The notes beneath the pieces were generated by a model that saw nothing but the letters and a program-made list of their open reading frames with translations, did not search any database and had not been told where the DNA came from. A program made the translations under genes and the position numbers. From Ascaris suum (taxonomy: Eukaryota > Nematoda > Chromadorea > Rhabditida > Ascarididae), in assembly GCA_013433145.1 (NCBI GenBank), contig CM024168.1:372001-436000 (forward strand): a DNA stretch of 64,000 bases, written 5' to 3'. Positions 33,779 through 63,430 of the stretch are shown here, in pieces. Each line of letters starts with the position of its first letter. Position 1 is the stretch's first letter.

Positions 33779-34494
33779 ATAATAGATAACCTCTGAAAAA
33801 ATCCTTACCAACTTTAAAGTCAAACAAGAATCCAGCAACCGTATGGAACAATTGTACCGACAAGCAGAAAGTAGCGACGATTCGAAACTAATGGTTGCAG
33901 AATGGACGCAAGATATGCACAAGTGCAGATATTTGCATAATGTGGCGGACCATAAAATCGTGGATCAAACTAATGTGCGAGATTCCCGACAGCGAAGACG
34001 GTTAGCCGAAGGGAGCAGACTTTCCCGGAAAGCACAAATTTTGAGAGAAGAAATAAAAACACTTGTAGAAATATCAGCTTCTACATGTTTTTATGAAAAT
34101 TAGCAGAATATGGGATGAAAATGGCACGAAAACTAAACTCGACCAGTCAACTCGACTGCTTGCCGCAAAATCCGAAAACAATGAAAAAACGCCGTATAAT
34201 ACGTTTTCCCATGAAACCGATTAGCCGCTTTAGAAAGCCGAAAAGTGTATCCTCGAATTGAAATAAAACAAATTTCAGAAAAAACCACGCTAGCTTGTAA
34301 TGTCTCCGGTTAGTCGAAAATGTGTGGAAAAAAATGGTTCAAAAAACAAAACTGAACGGTGATATGGGGTAGTATACTGCGAATGAGGATACAATATACG
34401 CCGTCACCCGACTTTATAGTAATTTCGCAAAGTGAATTTGCTCGACAGATATTACGAACAACATACACGACAAGCAGACAAACAGAACGACAAG

Positions 34495-34595
<101 letters not shown>

Positions 34596-37500
34596 GCTCC
34601 TTCCCAGAATTATCAAGATACGGTAAGATCCCACTTGCAACGACCGTTCGATGCTCAACCGCCCTTAGGCTAAAGTGCCCTATCAATATTTCCAACAACT
34701 ATCCTGATAAGGGAATGAGATCGCCCTTATCTGTGAATTTGAAATAAATTTTAGCGTTATAATAAACTGGTAAAATGCTGGTGGCAATATTCCGAACACG
34801 GAACGTATATCGAAGCATAAGGAATAAAAACATTATATGTGAGTCTATGATTCGGTGATAAAAGCTGTCACTAGTATGGTGCACGTCGTTTACCTAAGTT
34901 TTAATTTCCTTCATTTCACAGAATACCACACTTTTCTGCCTAATTCTAAAAATTCTATGCTTTTCTTCAAATAGTTCAAGGCGGTCACCCAGAGTTCGTT
35001 TAAGCTTACCGAAGAGACATTTCTGTCAACGTTGCGGATTTATAACAGTTCGTCCTCTACAATCAAAGCCTCTTTTTTGAAAGCCCGACTGTAAGCATTA
35101 CGAGCGACGGCTTTGAAAATTTTTTAGCGATGTTGAGTAATCGAAAGTGATACAAAACCCCCTTCAAGCTTAAAGTACAACAAAATGAAACATACACATT
35201 TCTCTGTATTTTCAAACTTTGCAAGCAAAACTCATTTTGCTTTCGCTATTCTCATTGTTCACTTCTGTCATTCATCGGTTCAAAAAGTGAACATTCATCG
35301 AAATTACTTCTGTTCATCGAAAAATTGGAAGATCGGTCGGCTTATTGGTTTATTATGGAAGAGAATATATAACCGCGGAGGGATCGTGGATTTTCTCCTC
35401 CTGAATGGACAACAACGGGGAATGCAATCCAGAGATAGAGCATAACAATTAAAGAAAGACTTGTAGTGGTTCGTAATTCCTTGCATAGTGAAGTGAACAG
35501 ATGAAGAATCAAGGTAAGAATGTGATATATTAATGCTGTGGTATATTAACGTACATATCAGAGCATGCAAATTATGAAGGTATACCTGGATATACTTACT
35601 CCATTACTTTTGAATAAGAGAACAAGGTAAAACAAAGTAATTGTATACAATTTCGTCTGTATAGTTTATGTTTGCATTGTAATCTTATTATAGTCAATGC
35701 CTTATTATTCCACCCACTGAATATGCCCAATTCCTTTAATTGTTATGATTATATCGAATAAAATCACCCAAAATTCCCTACACCAATCTGCAAATCTGAA
35801 ATGCTACCATTAACTCTTTCAAGATCTAATTATTAAAAACTTATGCGGTCTTATACGGTGTGGCTAAGATATCGATATCGAACAAATCCGACCAATCAAA
35901 AAACAAAAACAGATTTTTGCAGGTGAAAAATTTGAATAATTTTGGGGAAGTAACTACCCAATATCTTACTACATTCGCATATATTTGGTGTCGATATCCT
36001 TCTAATTGTTGGTGGTTTTTCTTTCAACGGACCAATAATTCGGTAATAAAACCTATGAAGCGGAAATTTATTTCATCTTCATGGACGACAGCAACATTTT
36101 TCAATATGAACATCATAACAGCATAACAACTTTAGGTCTTTAAATGTTTTCCACTTCTTTTGTGTATTATTAACACATATATAAAAATGTATTTGTATGC
36201 AATACGTTCAACCCCAGGTGAATAACTTTCATCAGCAAACTTGTTCACGTAAATTAATTGTTGATTACTTAGTAATTGGGAGTTAATTTATTAACTGATT
36301 AATTAACCTCGCAAGTGGAAACTAAAACACCACCTTTCCACAACTTCCCGTTACATCTTCACCATACTCATAATTAACGTGCGTAACCATCAAGCTAATC
36401 AAACCGACAACCATTTATTCTAAAATCTTTCAAATTCTACTCGAAGATTCTCACATAAAGTTCAAAGAGAAATCAAAAAATTCCTTCACTCGTTTTACTA
36501 TCCATATGTACTACATTCCTCTCTTGCATTCCACGCCAAATGCTTCGTGCAAGAACCGGAAATGACGTTTGCCCTCCTCGATGCCAATATGAGCTTATTC
36601 ATGAACAGCAACCGTCTATTATAAATTGTATGCACAAATCGCTCGAAGTAACAAAAAATTTGCACATTTGCACGTTTATTATGCATATCTTCTTAGATCT
36701 CTTTCGTCTAACCATGGAAATGCACGTATGTACCCGCCCAAAAGTTCTAATATTTTCGAATTAAATTTCCGACGAATTTTCTCCTAGAAGAAAATCTTCA
36801 AGTGGAATTTTAAGGAACCACTAGAAAAACACTAACACAACAATGAGAAACCAAGAAAGAAAAGTTTATTTTCTTTGTAACTCTGCTGCATGCTCGTCCC
36901 AACAAATTAAACGGAACGGGAAAAGAACATAAAAATTATCCACTCGAATAAAATACCTTAAATAATGATAATAAATTCCACGTGTACGGCGTTCCATCTC
37001 CAATATGGTAATCGAATGACCGCAATACCTGGTGTCTTATTATCTACCTGGTACCACGGTTCAATGATACAATCCCTCGGATGGCACTTTCGCTTGGATA
37101 AAAAAAATTCCCACACTTTATTCAAACTTCCTGGCATTATAAACTAAGCTTCTTTATACTCCAGCCTTCTTTGTAATCTACGGAATTAACTGACTGGTCT
37201 TTTATCTACCCTTTCGCTTGCTTTTCAACTTCCTATCCATGATCTGGCAATGATCGCCAAAAGAAAAGCCCACCACCTGCCTTCGGTGAATATTTATGCA
37301 TACATGCTTTAAAGATATTCCTATGATAAACGTTATTTGCAACTATCAGCATAATGCAATAAGACCAAATAACAGGCAACAAATAATTAAAACATTTTTG
37401 AATATCAGATGGAGTTTCAAAACACCGTACAGAATTCCGGAAACGATAGAACAGAATAAAATAATACAGTTCTTGGTAAAAAAAAAACACCAACCCGATA

Positions 37501-38899
37501 TAAGAGCCAACATAAATAATAAACCAACTCGCCACATTTATTCTTCTTGAAACAGTAAACTTATTATAATACCTCAATTAAACAGGTAAGAAACCAAAAC
37601 TGCCCGAGGGCATAAAGCATATATTTCAATTGCAGCGATCACAACCCTCCAATCAGAGCTTACCCTCAGAAGTAAATGTGAGAGGTATTCATAAACATGT
37701 GCAGACTAAAGAAACATTAAAAAAGAGTCGAATGTGAAGAGAAAAAATCACAGGTGAAAAAAAAAAGCTGAAATAGTGCACAACTCCTTTCCCAGGCTCG
37801 TAGCGTAACCAGTACCCGGATAGAAGTAACAGGAAAGAAACTACCACACAAACAGATCGAAACAATGACATGATAAGGTGGCCATTTGCGTTCTTTCTTT
37901 ACCTTCGCATAGCAAATTCTTTTTATGCCTTCTTCCATTTTAAAAATGTAGCATCAAATTTTTTTTCTCACTTAGCGTTCTTTTCAACGAAAAAAAAAAT
38001 CTGGCCGGCGCTTTTGTTCCGCGATTTCCTGAAAGGTTTTATCATAGTGCTGAAAAGCCCTCTTTGAAAATGAAATTCAGCTGCCCAATCATTTCACATC
38101 AAACATTAAAACGTTTTAAAAAACAGCGTAACAATAAAACATGAAATTCTTTACAGTGACAGTCCTGTCAGTAAAACTGATTACTCTCAGATAAAATTCT
38201 GTTTTTTTTTTTTTGCTTAGAAGAAACACATAGATAACGACTGCAGTGGTACTTAAAGAATTTTGCTGGGACTCAATGATCAAAATCGACTTTACTTTCC
38301 TATTTCGAGCCAATCGTCCATTTAAAAAAACGTGTGTCAAATAAGAAACCAACAATAAATCACAGTAAAAAAACACAAACAATAACGAAGTATTTATTTA
38401 TTACCTAACTGAGTAGCGCAAAAGTGTTCTTGCATATACACATTGGCTACTGTATTTGCAGTAATCGCTTCAATTATCTGGAACGAATTATTCATATATT
38501 CATATATCCATAAAAGCAATCATATATTCGAAATATCTTTTTTCAATCTCGAAATGGAAAAAATATCGCAAAAATCAATGGTGAAGGAAAAAAATGGAAT
38601 TGTCAACGCACTACGAAGATATCAAATGACCTATGCTCACCACTGCTTCGCCTTAGAAAGGAAACGTTCAGTTAACAGATCGTATTATATCGACGAACAC
38701 GCAGCAATAATATAAGCTAGAAACGGCGAAACGAACTGCCCACAAAGTAATGAACACTGAAGCGTCAAACAACGAATCTCGAGAGAAGCCCTGAAAAGCA
38801 AGTACTATTGTAATTGTTCTAACACGAACACGATTCCATATAGGAATTCCCCTGCTGTTCCAAATATAAGGTAACGCAATTATACTACCTATATTGTGT

Positions 38900-38965
38900 T
38901 ATATTAGTGTATTGTAGTATACTGTGCCGTACTATACTGTACCGTACTATACTGTATCGATAAAA
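38900..38965. repeat. 15-bp tandem repeat GTACTATACTGTACC
   Basis: About three degenerate copies of GTACTATACTGTACC or TATACTGT variants occur in a row, following a diverged ATTGTGTTATATTAGTGTATTGTAG stretch. The unit is itself nearly palindromic (GTAC...GTAC). Located in the intergenic region downstream of the CREB3-like gene. Confidence 0.75.
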
Positions 38966-39412
38966 TAAATTTAGACAATGCTGTTTTATATACCAATATG
39001 AATAGCAGTAATATATAAAGACGTTTAAAAATGCACTCTCAAAAACTGCAACTGCCACCTGCAATAAGAATCACATGCTTTAATTATAATTGCACCTAAA
39101 TTTCTCCAAAGTTCCGTTTTTTTTCTCTCTTCCTTCCCATTTTGAATCAGAAATTTTCTCATTTCAATTCATGTGGGAAAAAACTACCCAAATATTGAAA
39201 AATTGTGCACAAACTTCTTCCACGATGAAAATCACGAAGTGAAATTTCCTAACGAATAAAAAGTTCGCTTGCGCTATCTTCCCCGACAAAACCTTTCAAA
39301 ACTGTTTAATCCCCTTAATGGTTTCCTATGACTAACCAGCAATACGACTACCAACTAAAGTATTATCCATAAAATATACCCATCTTCCTTCAATGACGTC
39401 GTCGGTAATTCC

Positions 39413-54136
<14,724 letters not shown>

Positions 54137-57100
54137 CTGAAATTGTCATTATTTGGTGATTAGAAATACAGAACGAAACGCGATTTCATTCACCGATATT
54201 ACACTCTTAAGGCACAAATTTACATGCAAAACAATAAAACAATTATATTTATATGAGCTATGCAATAATTTAATGACAGTCGATGTAGAATAATAAGAAC
54301 GCTCCTCGAAATCATATATAAAACAAACATTTAAAAGGCACTCTAGAAAGTCGAAAATGAAGTAGGATTTATTTATTAGGCTCGATGAAAAATTTCACTT
54401 TATCAGTTAACGTAAATTGAGATCGAACATGAAAATCATGCTGAGATTGCATATAATCTGAATGCAGCCAGGATCAGGATCAGGTTTAACCAATAATGTG
54501 AATATAGTTAAGAGCAATCACGCTCCTCATGGAATTATAGCCAGATGTCTAACCAAAGCCGCGTTTAATGGAAGTCCATTAAAATTCGCCTTTCTAAATA
54601 AAACGAAGAAAACACAGACGATTTACGCATAAATGTTATATCAGATGGTAATGATATTCAATTCCTAAACGGTGATATTCCTTAGAATAATAATAAGCAG
54701 TAGTGTTCCTTAAAATCGCCGAATAAAACTGAATACTGCTGGTCTGCGTGCGCAGACCGGCCGTGTTCTTCCGACTGCTCTTTACAAACATTTGATTGAA
54801 ACGAACAAGTGGATCACAATCAAAACAAAAATGAGGCCATAAAGGTCGATGAAATATTGATCTGCTACTGTCGCTGAAAATGATCAAAGCAGACGATTGA
54901 ACAAACTCGAGTACCGAATGGTTGCGAGGCTGATGTAAAGGTCGATAACCGAGTAGAAATGAATCTCTTTGAACCATTCTCACACCGCTGAACGCAATTC
55001 TCTCTTGTGAAGGTACAAACAATTGTGAAGGAAAAACAAACAGTGAAAAAAAAAACGGTTCGTTAGGACAATATTATACAACTACAGAATGCGCTCCACA
55101 GGGACAAGACGGACGAGGCGAGGAGTTTCCTTTGCGGACGGGGAAAGTTCCTTTGAAGGGCGGGAAATGCCTTTTCGAGGGAGAAGGGGACTGGAAATAT
55201 AGATAGTGGGCAATTTTCGCTATTGATTTCTTCACTTCGATAATTTCCATTGCGGTGGGTGCTTTGACTTTACAGATGTTGAAAAATCCTGTGGCGCAAA
55301 ATGACCTTACTCGGCAAGTCTAGAGTGGTTACATTCCCTATATATAAATTTTCTAGAAGGAACGTCCTAGCGATATAACCAGACTTCAAAAAAAAAAAAA
55401 AAACAATAATTTAGGTTGGATATTTGCCCAAATATTCTGCCACGTTAAATTTCTTTTTACCTGGTGAAAACAACGTCAAAAAGATACAGCAGGATTCAGA
55501 TCCCTATAATTCGGACTTTCGACTGCACAGTTTTTTTTTTTCAGGAAACGACAGGCACCTACAAACTGTGAACGTCTTTGAAAAGTGGAACCAACAACTG
55601 TTGATTGCTGTCAGTACATCTGCTAATTTGCATATTAAAGCAGCATTAAACCGGATAAAGCATGCAACCGGATAGGAGATCCAACCGCACGAGTTATTCA
55701 TGAATGATTGTCTTGTCAGCTGAATTCCTGAACCTGATAAAACGTTCACCAAGAATTCCACGAGATAATCTCGCTGTATTAAATTCTATCAGCACTCGTA
55801 GCCGATATTATAGAAATGTCCTTCAAATTCCTTCCGAGATAATTTCCTATGATTATATTAGGTCGTAATATCAATATTGAGTTCAAATTTCAATGGCGTG
55901 CGGTTTTTTTGAATCTTAGTGCTTCATAACGAAACAATCAAATGAAACGCAACGATAATCAATGCTCGATTTGAGTTAAATCCGATCACAATCACCATCA
56001 TCATCAATCGACAACCAAACAGATATCGGCTTAAGCCTGAACCTGCACAATCGGCTTTAATTCATCCCGGTTCATAATCAGCATCGAGGTCAGACTTAAC
56101 TCATACCCAAGCGGCTATAGATTAATCCAATCTCTCGGTTGTGATCGTATCGCTTTAAAATAAGACATGCTGTCATATGGCATCATAAAGGGGATCATAA
56201 AAGGTGAACTCTACAATCGTTCAATCATACTGCATAAAAGAGAGTGCATAGGTAACGAGAAAGGAACTGTACTCTAGAACCCGAATTCAAAGGTATGTTC
56301 AGAGATCTATGAAAGTTCAATTCCTTCACCTAGAGTATTATCACCGCTCAATCTACTTTAAGAGACAATTATAACATAGGCGAGATAATAACAATTATTA
56401 CAGAAGCGTAATTATAACACACCATTCGTTTGAACAATCTGCACCAATAAAAAATTCTCTTCAAACATTTCTGAATGCGGATTTAAAGACGGTGTGGTCC
56501 ACAAACAAGAGTTTCCGACGGTGAAGTGTTTCCGGAAAAAACTAAAAGATTACAACCAGAAAAAATGTTTGCCGACATAGAATTAAGCAACGTAAAACAA
56601 CTATAAAAATAGGCGGCGATACGTGTCTGATATAGTACAATATTATGACGTTGCATCCCACTCATCTGACCAAACTGTCTAACAAGTTATTAAAAAAGAA
56701 CACCCCTAAAACGCAGAATAAGTCTTTTACATTATAATACAATCAATCATCTATATTACTCGCCCACCAGAAAACGAAGATTTTTTTAACCTGATCCGAG
56801 TAAAATAACCAATCTACTGGTACAAAAATGCGCGAACTTTTTTGGCATCTTCAATGCTTATAACCCACGTTGCTGAACAATCACCTGAAAGTTGATGTAA
56901 ACGATCATGATAAAGTATAGGTCATACTCGAAAAAGGCTCGAAATTAAACTCAAGTCTTAGCTGTATCCATGTCTAAACTACCGCACGGACGATAGTAAA
57001 CACACCTACACGCATACATGCCTACAACTAAGATATCACCACAATACGTTTTAGCAAGCAATAATAAAACAGCCGTATGAAATGTACCAAGTTCTCATAA

Positions 57101-59120
57101 GCAAAAAAAGCATGAATGCTTCAATATGCAAATAAATAAATAAATAAATAAATATGCAAATTATTAAATAAACAAATATGCAAAAAAAATAAACAAATAA
57201 GCGTATAAATGAAATTATGACCACCCTTATCGTACCAGTCCCTCATTCTGCTTTGCAATAAATGAAACGTACGGAATTCGTGCGCAACCGACAAATAAGA
57301 GCACAACGCAGCGTAGGTACATAGAGAAAGGGACACACAGATTTGAGCGGTGGGCGTGGTTGCTGCGTGCGTGCGGCGCACTCGCTTGCACACGCAGGCA
57401 CGCATCCTACTTTTTCTGCTCACAGCACATATTGCCACCCATTGTTCGAAAACAACTAGCAATCTAAATCCCTTTCCCCTCCTCCCTCCCTCCCTCCCCC
57501 CCTCACTGAATTCCTCCCAATAAACAGGTGAACAGGGGATTTTTATGTGTATTTATCAATTTCACAAAATAAAATTCAACTCTTTTCCATCGGTTTTCGA
57601 TTTTTCTTGTCAAAATTTTTTTTTAATTCAATAATTTTCCCTATCATTTTCGGTACTTACAACATACTTCCGATAACAAAAATTAAAACATAGCTTCGTT
57701 AAGCGATAGCAATTTATTCGTTTCTCACAAACGACTAGAAAATATTTGAGGAAAAAATCTCAAAAAATATAGCGAGAGACAATATTTGAAAATGGAAAGA
57801 TCTAGAGCCTCTTAAATGTTGGCGAGTTTTTATACAGTTTAGCTGTTAAGGGCGCAAAGCACACTGATATGCCTCATCTTTTACGCAGATAAAGGCGAAT
57901 TTCCAAATAAGTCACTGATAAATTATGAAGTGATATCGTCTTCATATGTTGGATATAATTGGCAATTTGCCATTTCCGTTATTTTTGTGAAGAACTCATC
58001 ATAGCGAGCAGCCATCTGGTCGAATGCTTACGTGGCAAAAGATTTTGAATGCGAAGAGAAAATTTCGAAGCTTGGAATAATTTCTTTTTTCTTCGCAGAG
58101 AGCGGAAATAGAGGTTATGTTAGCGCTTTTGCTAACAGTTAGTTGACGATTGACCAGGTTGTATGAGAATATGCAAATTTCGCACGATCAAATTAAATTA
58201 AATAAACATGGATATTTTCAAATAAACATTTTTAAACATTATAATTTATATATGCAAAAAAAATCTTGATGAAATAATCGCTAGTCTGTTTATTCAAATT
58301 TTAATGATTTCTCGTGCAAAAAAAAACGCAAATTCCCTTTTTCTTCTCTCAAGAATAACTATGATAGTTACAATTTTCATTTAAAAAAATTAAAAATTTT
58401 GAGGAAATGTGATATGGGAATGAATTGTTACATGTCGGCATTCACTCATCAAACAACCGGTTTAATCACATACCGGAAAAATATTTTTTTTCAGTATGGA
58501 AATAAATAAAACGTTTAAAATGATGCCTTCATAGGTTGACAGGTTTCTTGCTCGCACTGATTTTCTACGAATAACTCGTTTCGGGGTGTTTTTTTTTTGC
58601 ATAATTTGAAAGATTTTAAAGGAAAATGCGATCAATTACGATGAATGGAAAATTTTTTTGGCTCATTTTCAAATATTTGCAATTTTTTTGCGATGTCTAT
58701 CAATCTTTTAATTCTAGAATTCATCGATTTTCATTTGTTGGTATTACTTAACCAATAGACAGACATACAGACATACGCCGACATCTGCATAAGCCGCTTT
58801 TGCTAAAACGATTTTACAAAGGTGCATAAAAATGCGATCTGGATTTCTGGATTATCTGAATTGTTGACGAGGAATTACCATATATCGGCATAGCAATCTT
58901 TTTTTTTATTCAACAATTAATTAATCCAGTTAATCCAATAACCTTTTTTTGAAAGTTTTCTCTAAAACACCAATCGATAATTTGAACAAATTAAATGATG
59001 GAATAGAATTGATTTAAAGCATTACATCGACGTTGGTAATTCAAATGTCAAATAACCCTTATAATAGGAAAGTGAAAATATTGCAGGTGAAATAAATGCT
59101 CGGTGAGATTTCCCTCAAAG

Positions 59121-59177
59121 AAAAAGTCCGACTTGACCGATTTTTTTCGAGAGGAATCGGTCAAGTCGAATTTTTTT
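59121..59177. other. Near-perfect 22-bp stem hairpin
   Basis: The left arm AAAAAGTCCGACTTGACCGA plus TT pairs with the right arm AATCGGTCAAGTCGAATTTT around a 12-nt loop (TTTTTCGAGAGG). Only two mismatches occur over about 22 pairs, and the inner 14 are perfect. The RNA of either strand would fold strongly. The size is near the lower limit for an animal pre-miRNA. Nothing else identifies it. Confidence 0.75.
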
Positions 59178-60088
59178 AATTCGATAAATAAGAAAATTCA
59201 ATAAAAGACATCTTTGATACCGAATTGCAACTCTTAGTTTTCTAACAAATCAATTGAAAATATGAGAAACTCGAACCATTCTTAACGATATTCGGATTTT
59301 CTTTCCCGCAGCTGATGACGGAAAATTCCAAGAAATTCGGGTATTCTACCGCAAATTATCACAAAATAAAGATAATTCGATTTTTCCCACAGCTAAATCA
59401 TTCAAATATTTACGGTTTCTTTGAAGATTGATAGTTCCTCCTCTCCCCTCACTTGTCATTCTTCTTTCCCGCGTGGGTGGGCAAAAAAAATGTTTTCAAA
59501 TCCGGTAAAAGATTAATAAAGCAAAGATCAAACATGAAAATTTTTAATGAATATTTTACACAAAATGATGGCAGACCATATAAGAAATGAATGGCATACA
59601 TCATCAATGCATAAAGAATTTATGCAAAGAGAACTTCATTACGAAGGCGAAATGAGTGTAATAAGCATTTCGATTTCACAGAAAATGGCATTAAATAACA
59701 TAATAAATGAATATTTTTCAAGTGTAAAAATAACGCGAAGAAATTTTATGTGTTTAATCATTGAAAATTCGAAAATTTAAAACCAATGAAAAAATATTTT
59801 TCGAACAAAACAGTTTTTTTTTTTTCAAAATCGCTCCTTCAAAATTTTCCCTTTGAACTTTCCTTGAGTAGAAATCGAGTTAAATCGATCTCATAACATA
59901 TAATAATAAATTAAAAAAGCTTTACATTGCGACGAATCTGCGAATGAAAATTTTCATGAAGTAGATGTGAAAAATTTTCCATTTTTTTCGACTTTTAATG
60001 AACTTTTTTTTAAAGATTCTATGAAATTTGCTTTTTCCAGTAAAATATTGTTTAAACTCTATTCTATATTTATTATCAGTACCAGAGA

Positions 60089-60261
<173 letters not shown>

Positions 60262-63082
60262 AATCATTTTAAAAAAAATAGTGATTATATCATTTGGAGT
60301 CATGATAGAAAATTTTGGCTTCGAAAAAAAGATCTAAATTTGATACGATAATTTCAATTTGAGAAGGAGAAATTTTTTTTAAACGTTTAATAATTAATAA
60401 ATTTTATTCCTAACGAAATATATTCTCTTCGTAAGCAGAAAAAAAATGCGAAAAAAGAAAAAAACGGTACGAATAAGTTTTATTTCTTTAAAAAAATAGG
60501 TGAAAAAAATTGCATTTTCATTTATTATTTATAATATTCGTTCTAAATAATTCATATTGAAATATTCAATGAAAAAATTTTTCTTAATCTTTTTATTGCA
60601 ATTTTTCTCCTTTCGTTTTTGAATCTTTGCAAAAATATTTTTCAAATTATTTCCCTTTGAGAATTATTGCAACATTATTTTCCAAAATTTCTCATTATTT
60701 CCTTTCATTTCAAGACGATATTTTATGCTTTTTTCTTTTTTTGTTTTTAAACATAGAAAATAATTGTAATTTATTTTCTTGAATGGAATTTTCGTTGCAT
60801 TTTCATAGTGTTTTTTGTGTCTTTTTTTCATTAAAAAAATCCAATCTATTGGACGAAATTTTATTTATAATAATAGCAATAAATAATGAGCACCAATTCT
60901 AGAAAATAAAAGTGAAAACTTTAATAAATAATAAATTATTTATTTAATGATTTCGCAAAGAGTTAAGAAAAAACTTTAAATGAAGAGAACAAAAGACGTA
61001 TCCGAAAGAATTGTCGAAGAAAAATTTATAATAAAGAAGAGGAAAATTTTTATGCAAACGTAATTGTGGATTTATTTGCATTTTATAAAATCGGCGCTAT
61101 AAATTTCTTTATCTAAAATAAAATAATTTGAAACTTTTAATTCATTATAAACTTTTCCGACGTTCTTTTTGAAAGTGTCAAATAAAATTTCGAATTTTTT
61201 CTTGATAATATTATAGCAAATACACATTAGTAAAATTGCCTCTGGCAAAATTCCTTTTCATCTATAAATTCTTCGATGGTTATAGACATCCTTTCATTAC
61301 GTAATATAAAATGAATGACTGCATATTATCATTTAAACAAAAATTTACATAATTACTCTATCATAGCATTTTCCTCGAGACCATTTATAATGCAATAAAT
61401 AAAAGATACCAGCCAAGAAGATATTTTATCCACGAAAATATCCAAAAAATTTTTCCATTTCAACAAAATAGACCAGAAATTTCTGGAAATCGAATATGTA
61501 AATTTCAAATTTCATGCTTGTAGAACTCACTGAGGGTTTTTTTGCCTGTAAGAGATCCCATATAATATGCTTGCATAAATTCGTTTATGCAAATTTTCAC
61601 TTCTGTTGGCAATTATCCAGTTGCATAAATTATCTCACAACGAAAGTTTCAAACGACTTTTACTTATAGATCAATTTATTCCAAACACATGAAAAAATTG
61701 GTGTTTTCGAGTTGTTCGGTGATGGAAGGTCATAGATCATTGATTGCATGAATCCTGAATGGACAGGTAAACACGCAATAACCAAACAGGTATATCAATC
61801 ACAGCGAATACTTCTATATGCTTTTGCTTTTTTTAAGAATGCAAAAAACAATTAAAGAAATGACTTTTTTTCGGAAATTCGGTATTATTGGTTTTTCATC
61901 CAACTGAAATATTGTGAAAGTGAGTAAGTATAAAAAAGTTATTTGCGCTTGAAATATTTATCTTTAATTGCCTCAACTTCCTTATATTTCCATTTCAAGA
62001 AGAATACTCATTAAAATAAGAACTTTCATAGAAATGTTAGCGTCGCTGATGAAAAAATTTGAACGAGAAATCACATCATTACCTTAGGTCTGTTTTCACA
62101 TCTAAATAAGCATTTCCATCCCATAAGACCTTGAGAATCATATGCACCTGAAGTTCACTTTGTTATTGCACGAGTAAATTTTTTATTCATTTATTGACAT
62201 GAACAACTTACTCCAAAACATTACTATTTACTCTAATTTGCATCAATACAGTTTGTTAGCATAGCAATAGAATAATGTGATGCTCATATGTAAATTTGCA
62301 TAAATATACAATACGATGCCATTCAATGATTAAATAAAAAATTAATTTATGCAAATCAAAACGAATAGACAATTATGTGAGACCACTCTCTTTCTCGAGT
62401 CCATTCACATTCAACGTTCGACAAACCGCTTTCTTAAGTTCGACATTTGAATCGGTTTTATAGTTGATCGACTGTGAACAAATCCCCGGCAGTGTCGATT
62501 GATTACATGGTTTTGAGCTGAAAAAAAATCGTTGCATAAAGTTTTGATCGTAATTTTGATCTTAAATTAGGATTGATTTTTTTTTGGAGAGCGTAAAACT
62601 CCTTGGAGTCATTCACTCCTCGGAGCTATTCAACGAGATTGTGAAATGAATGAAGTAAAGGAAAGTACAAACTCATATACTCATAATATTACAATATTAC
62701 GTACCTATGGGAAGGCAACTTACATTATGAATCATGGGAACGTTGCGTAGTTTTTTTGCAGCATTTTTCAAAATCTTCCAAATTTTATCTTTGCTATTCT
62801 TATCTATTTCATTATGCTCATTTTTAGCTATTAGTGACAATCATACCGGTTGTCTCTACCACTATTATCATTGAGGTTTTGAGATAAGTTCGGACCTTCC
62901 GGATCCTCTCTCCTCCTTTTTCCGTTGCGCTTATATCCGGAAGATCAATGTTTTCAGGTACTCGTCGAGACCGTATAATCTTACCTGCTTCCTTCTTCTT
63001 TCAATAAATATACCTCACCTTCTTATCATAAGCCGTTTGAAATTTTAAGGTGTAAAATAAAGAAAAAATCATGAAAGAAAAA

Positions 63083-63217
63083 TTACACTGGGAATACGGT
63101 AGAAAAAGTCCACAATCGTTTAACGATGAAAAATACTGCGACAATGAGGATAGCAACCACAAAAAGAACACCTGCGCCGAGCAACAGGCTATTCACTCCA
63201 CCATAATCAGAATTCAT
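63083..63217 (-). CDS. Small ORF, 44-residue single-pass membrane peptide
   Basis: The minus strand reads GGTTTCAG, then 5 nt (ACTGA), then ATG. All other frames after this acceptor stop within 12 nt, and an in-frame TGA directly precedes the ATG, so translation can only start here. The 44 codons begin MNSDYGGVNS. They continue with a strongly hydrophobic segment of about 22 residues (roughly residues 11-32, SLLLGAGVLFVVAILIVAVF onward), then Lys-Arg and a short tail ending VFPV and TAA. No N-terminal charge cluster or cleavage site is obvious, and the Lys-Arg after the helix predicts N-out/C-in. The short leader is typical of a spliced-leader trans-splice site. It may be a complete micropeptide, or the first coding exon of a longer gene if a donor such as GTATTC near 63094 is used. 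I do not recognise the family. Confidence 0.55.
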   Translation of the reverse strand: MNSDYGGVNSLLLGAGVLFVVAILIVAVFFIVKRLWTFSTVFPV

Positions 63218-63299
63218 TCAGTCTGAAACCAATGCGCAATTAACTCAATGAAAAACATTTTTTTAAATTCAAAATAGATTATTTATTTGCCGGAATCTT

Positions 63300-63430
<131 letters not shown>

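Noticed and set aside
54636..55022. 128-codon minus-strand ORF as the first exon of the CREB3-like gene
   Set aside because: No acidic or family motif, Tyr/His/Arg-rich tail, and no donor was found that would join the 54136 acceptor in phase.
57121..57462. 113-codon minus-strand ORF over a GC-rich patch
   Set aside because: Cys/Arg-rich with an AT-repeat tail (Leu-Phe-Ile-Tyr run from AAAT repeats), and no family resemblance or splice context.
59547..59780. 77-codon plus-strand ORF
   Set aside because: Composition is ordinary for very AT-rich DNA (Ile, Asn, Lys, Met). No homology, splice signal or leader site was recognised.
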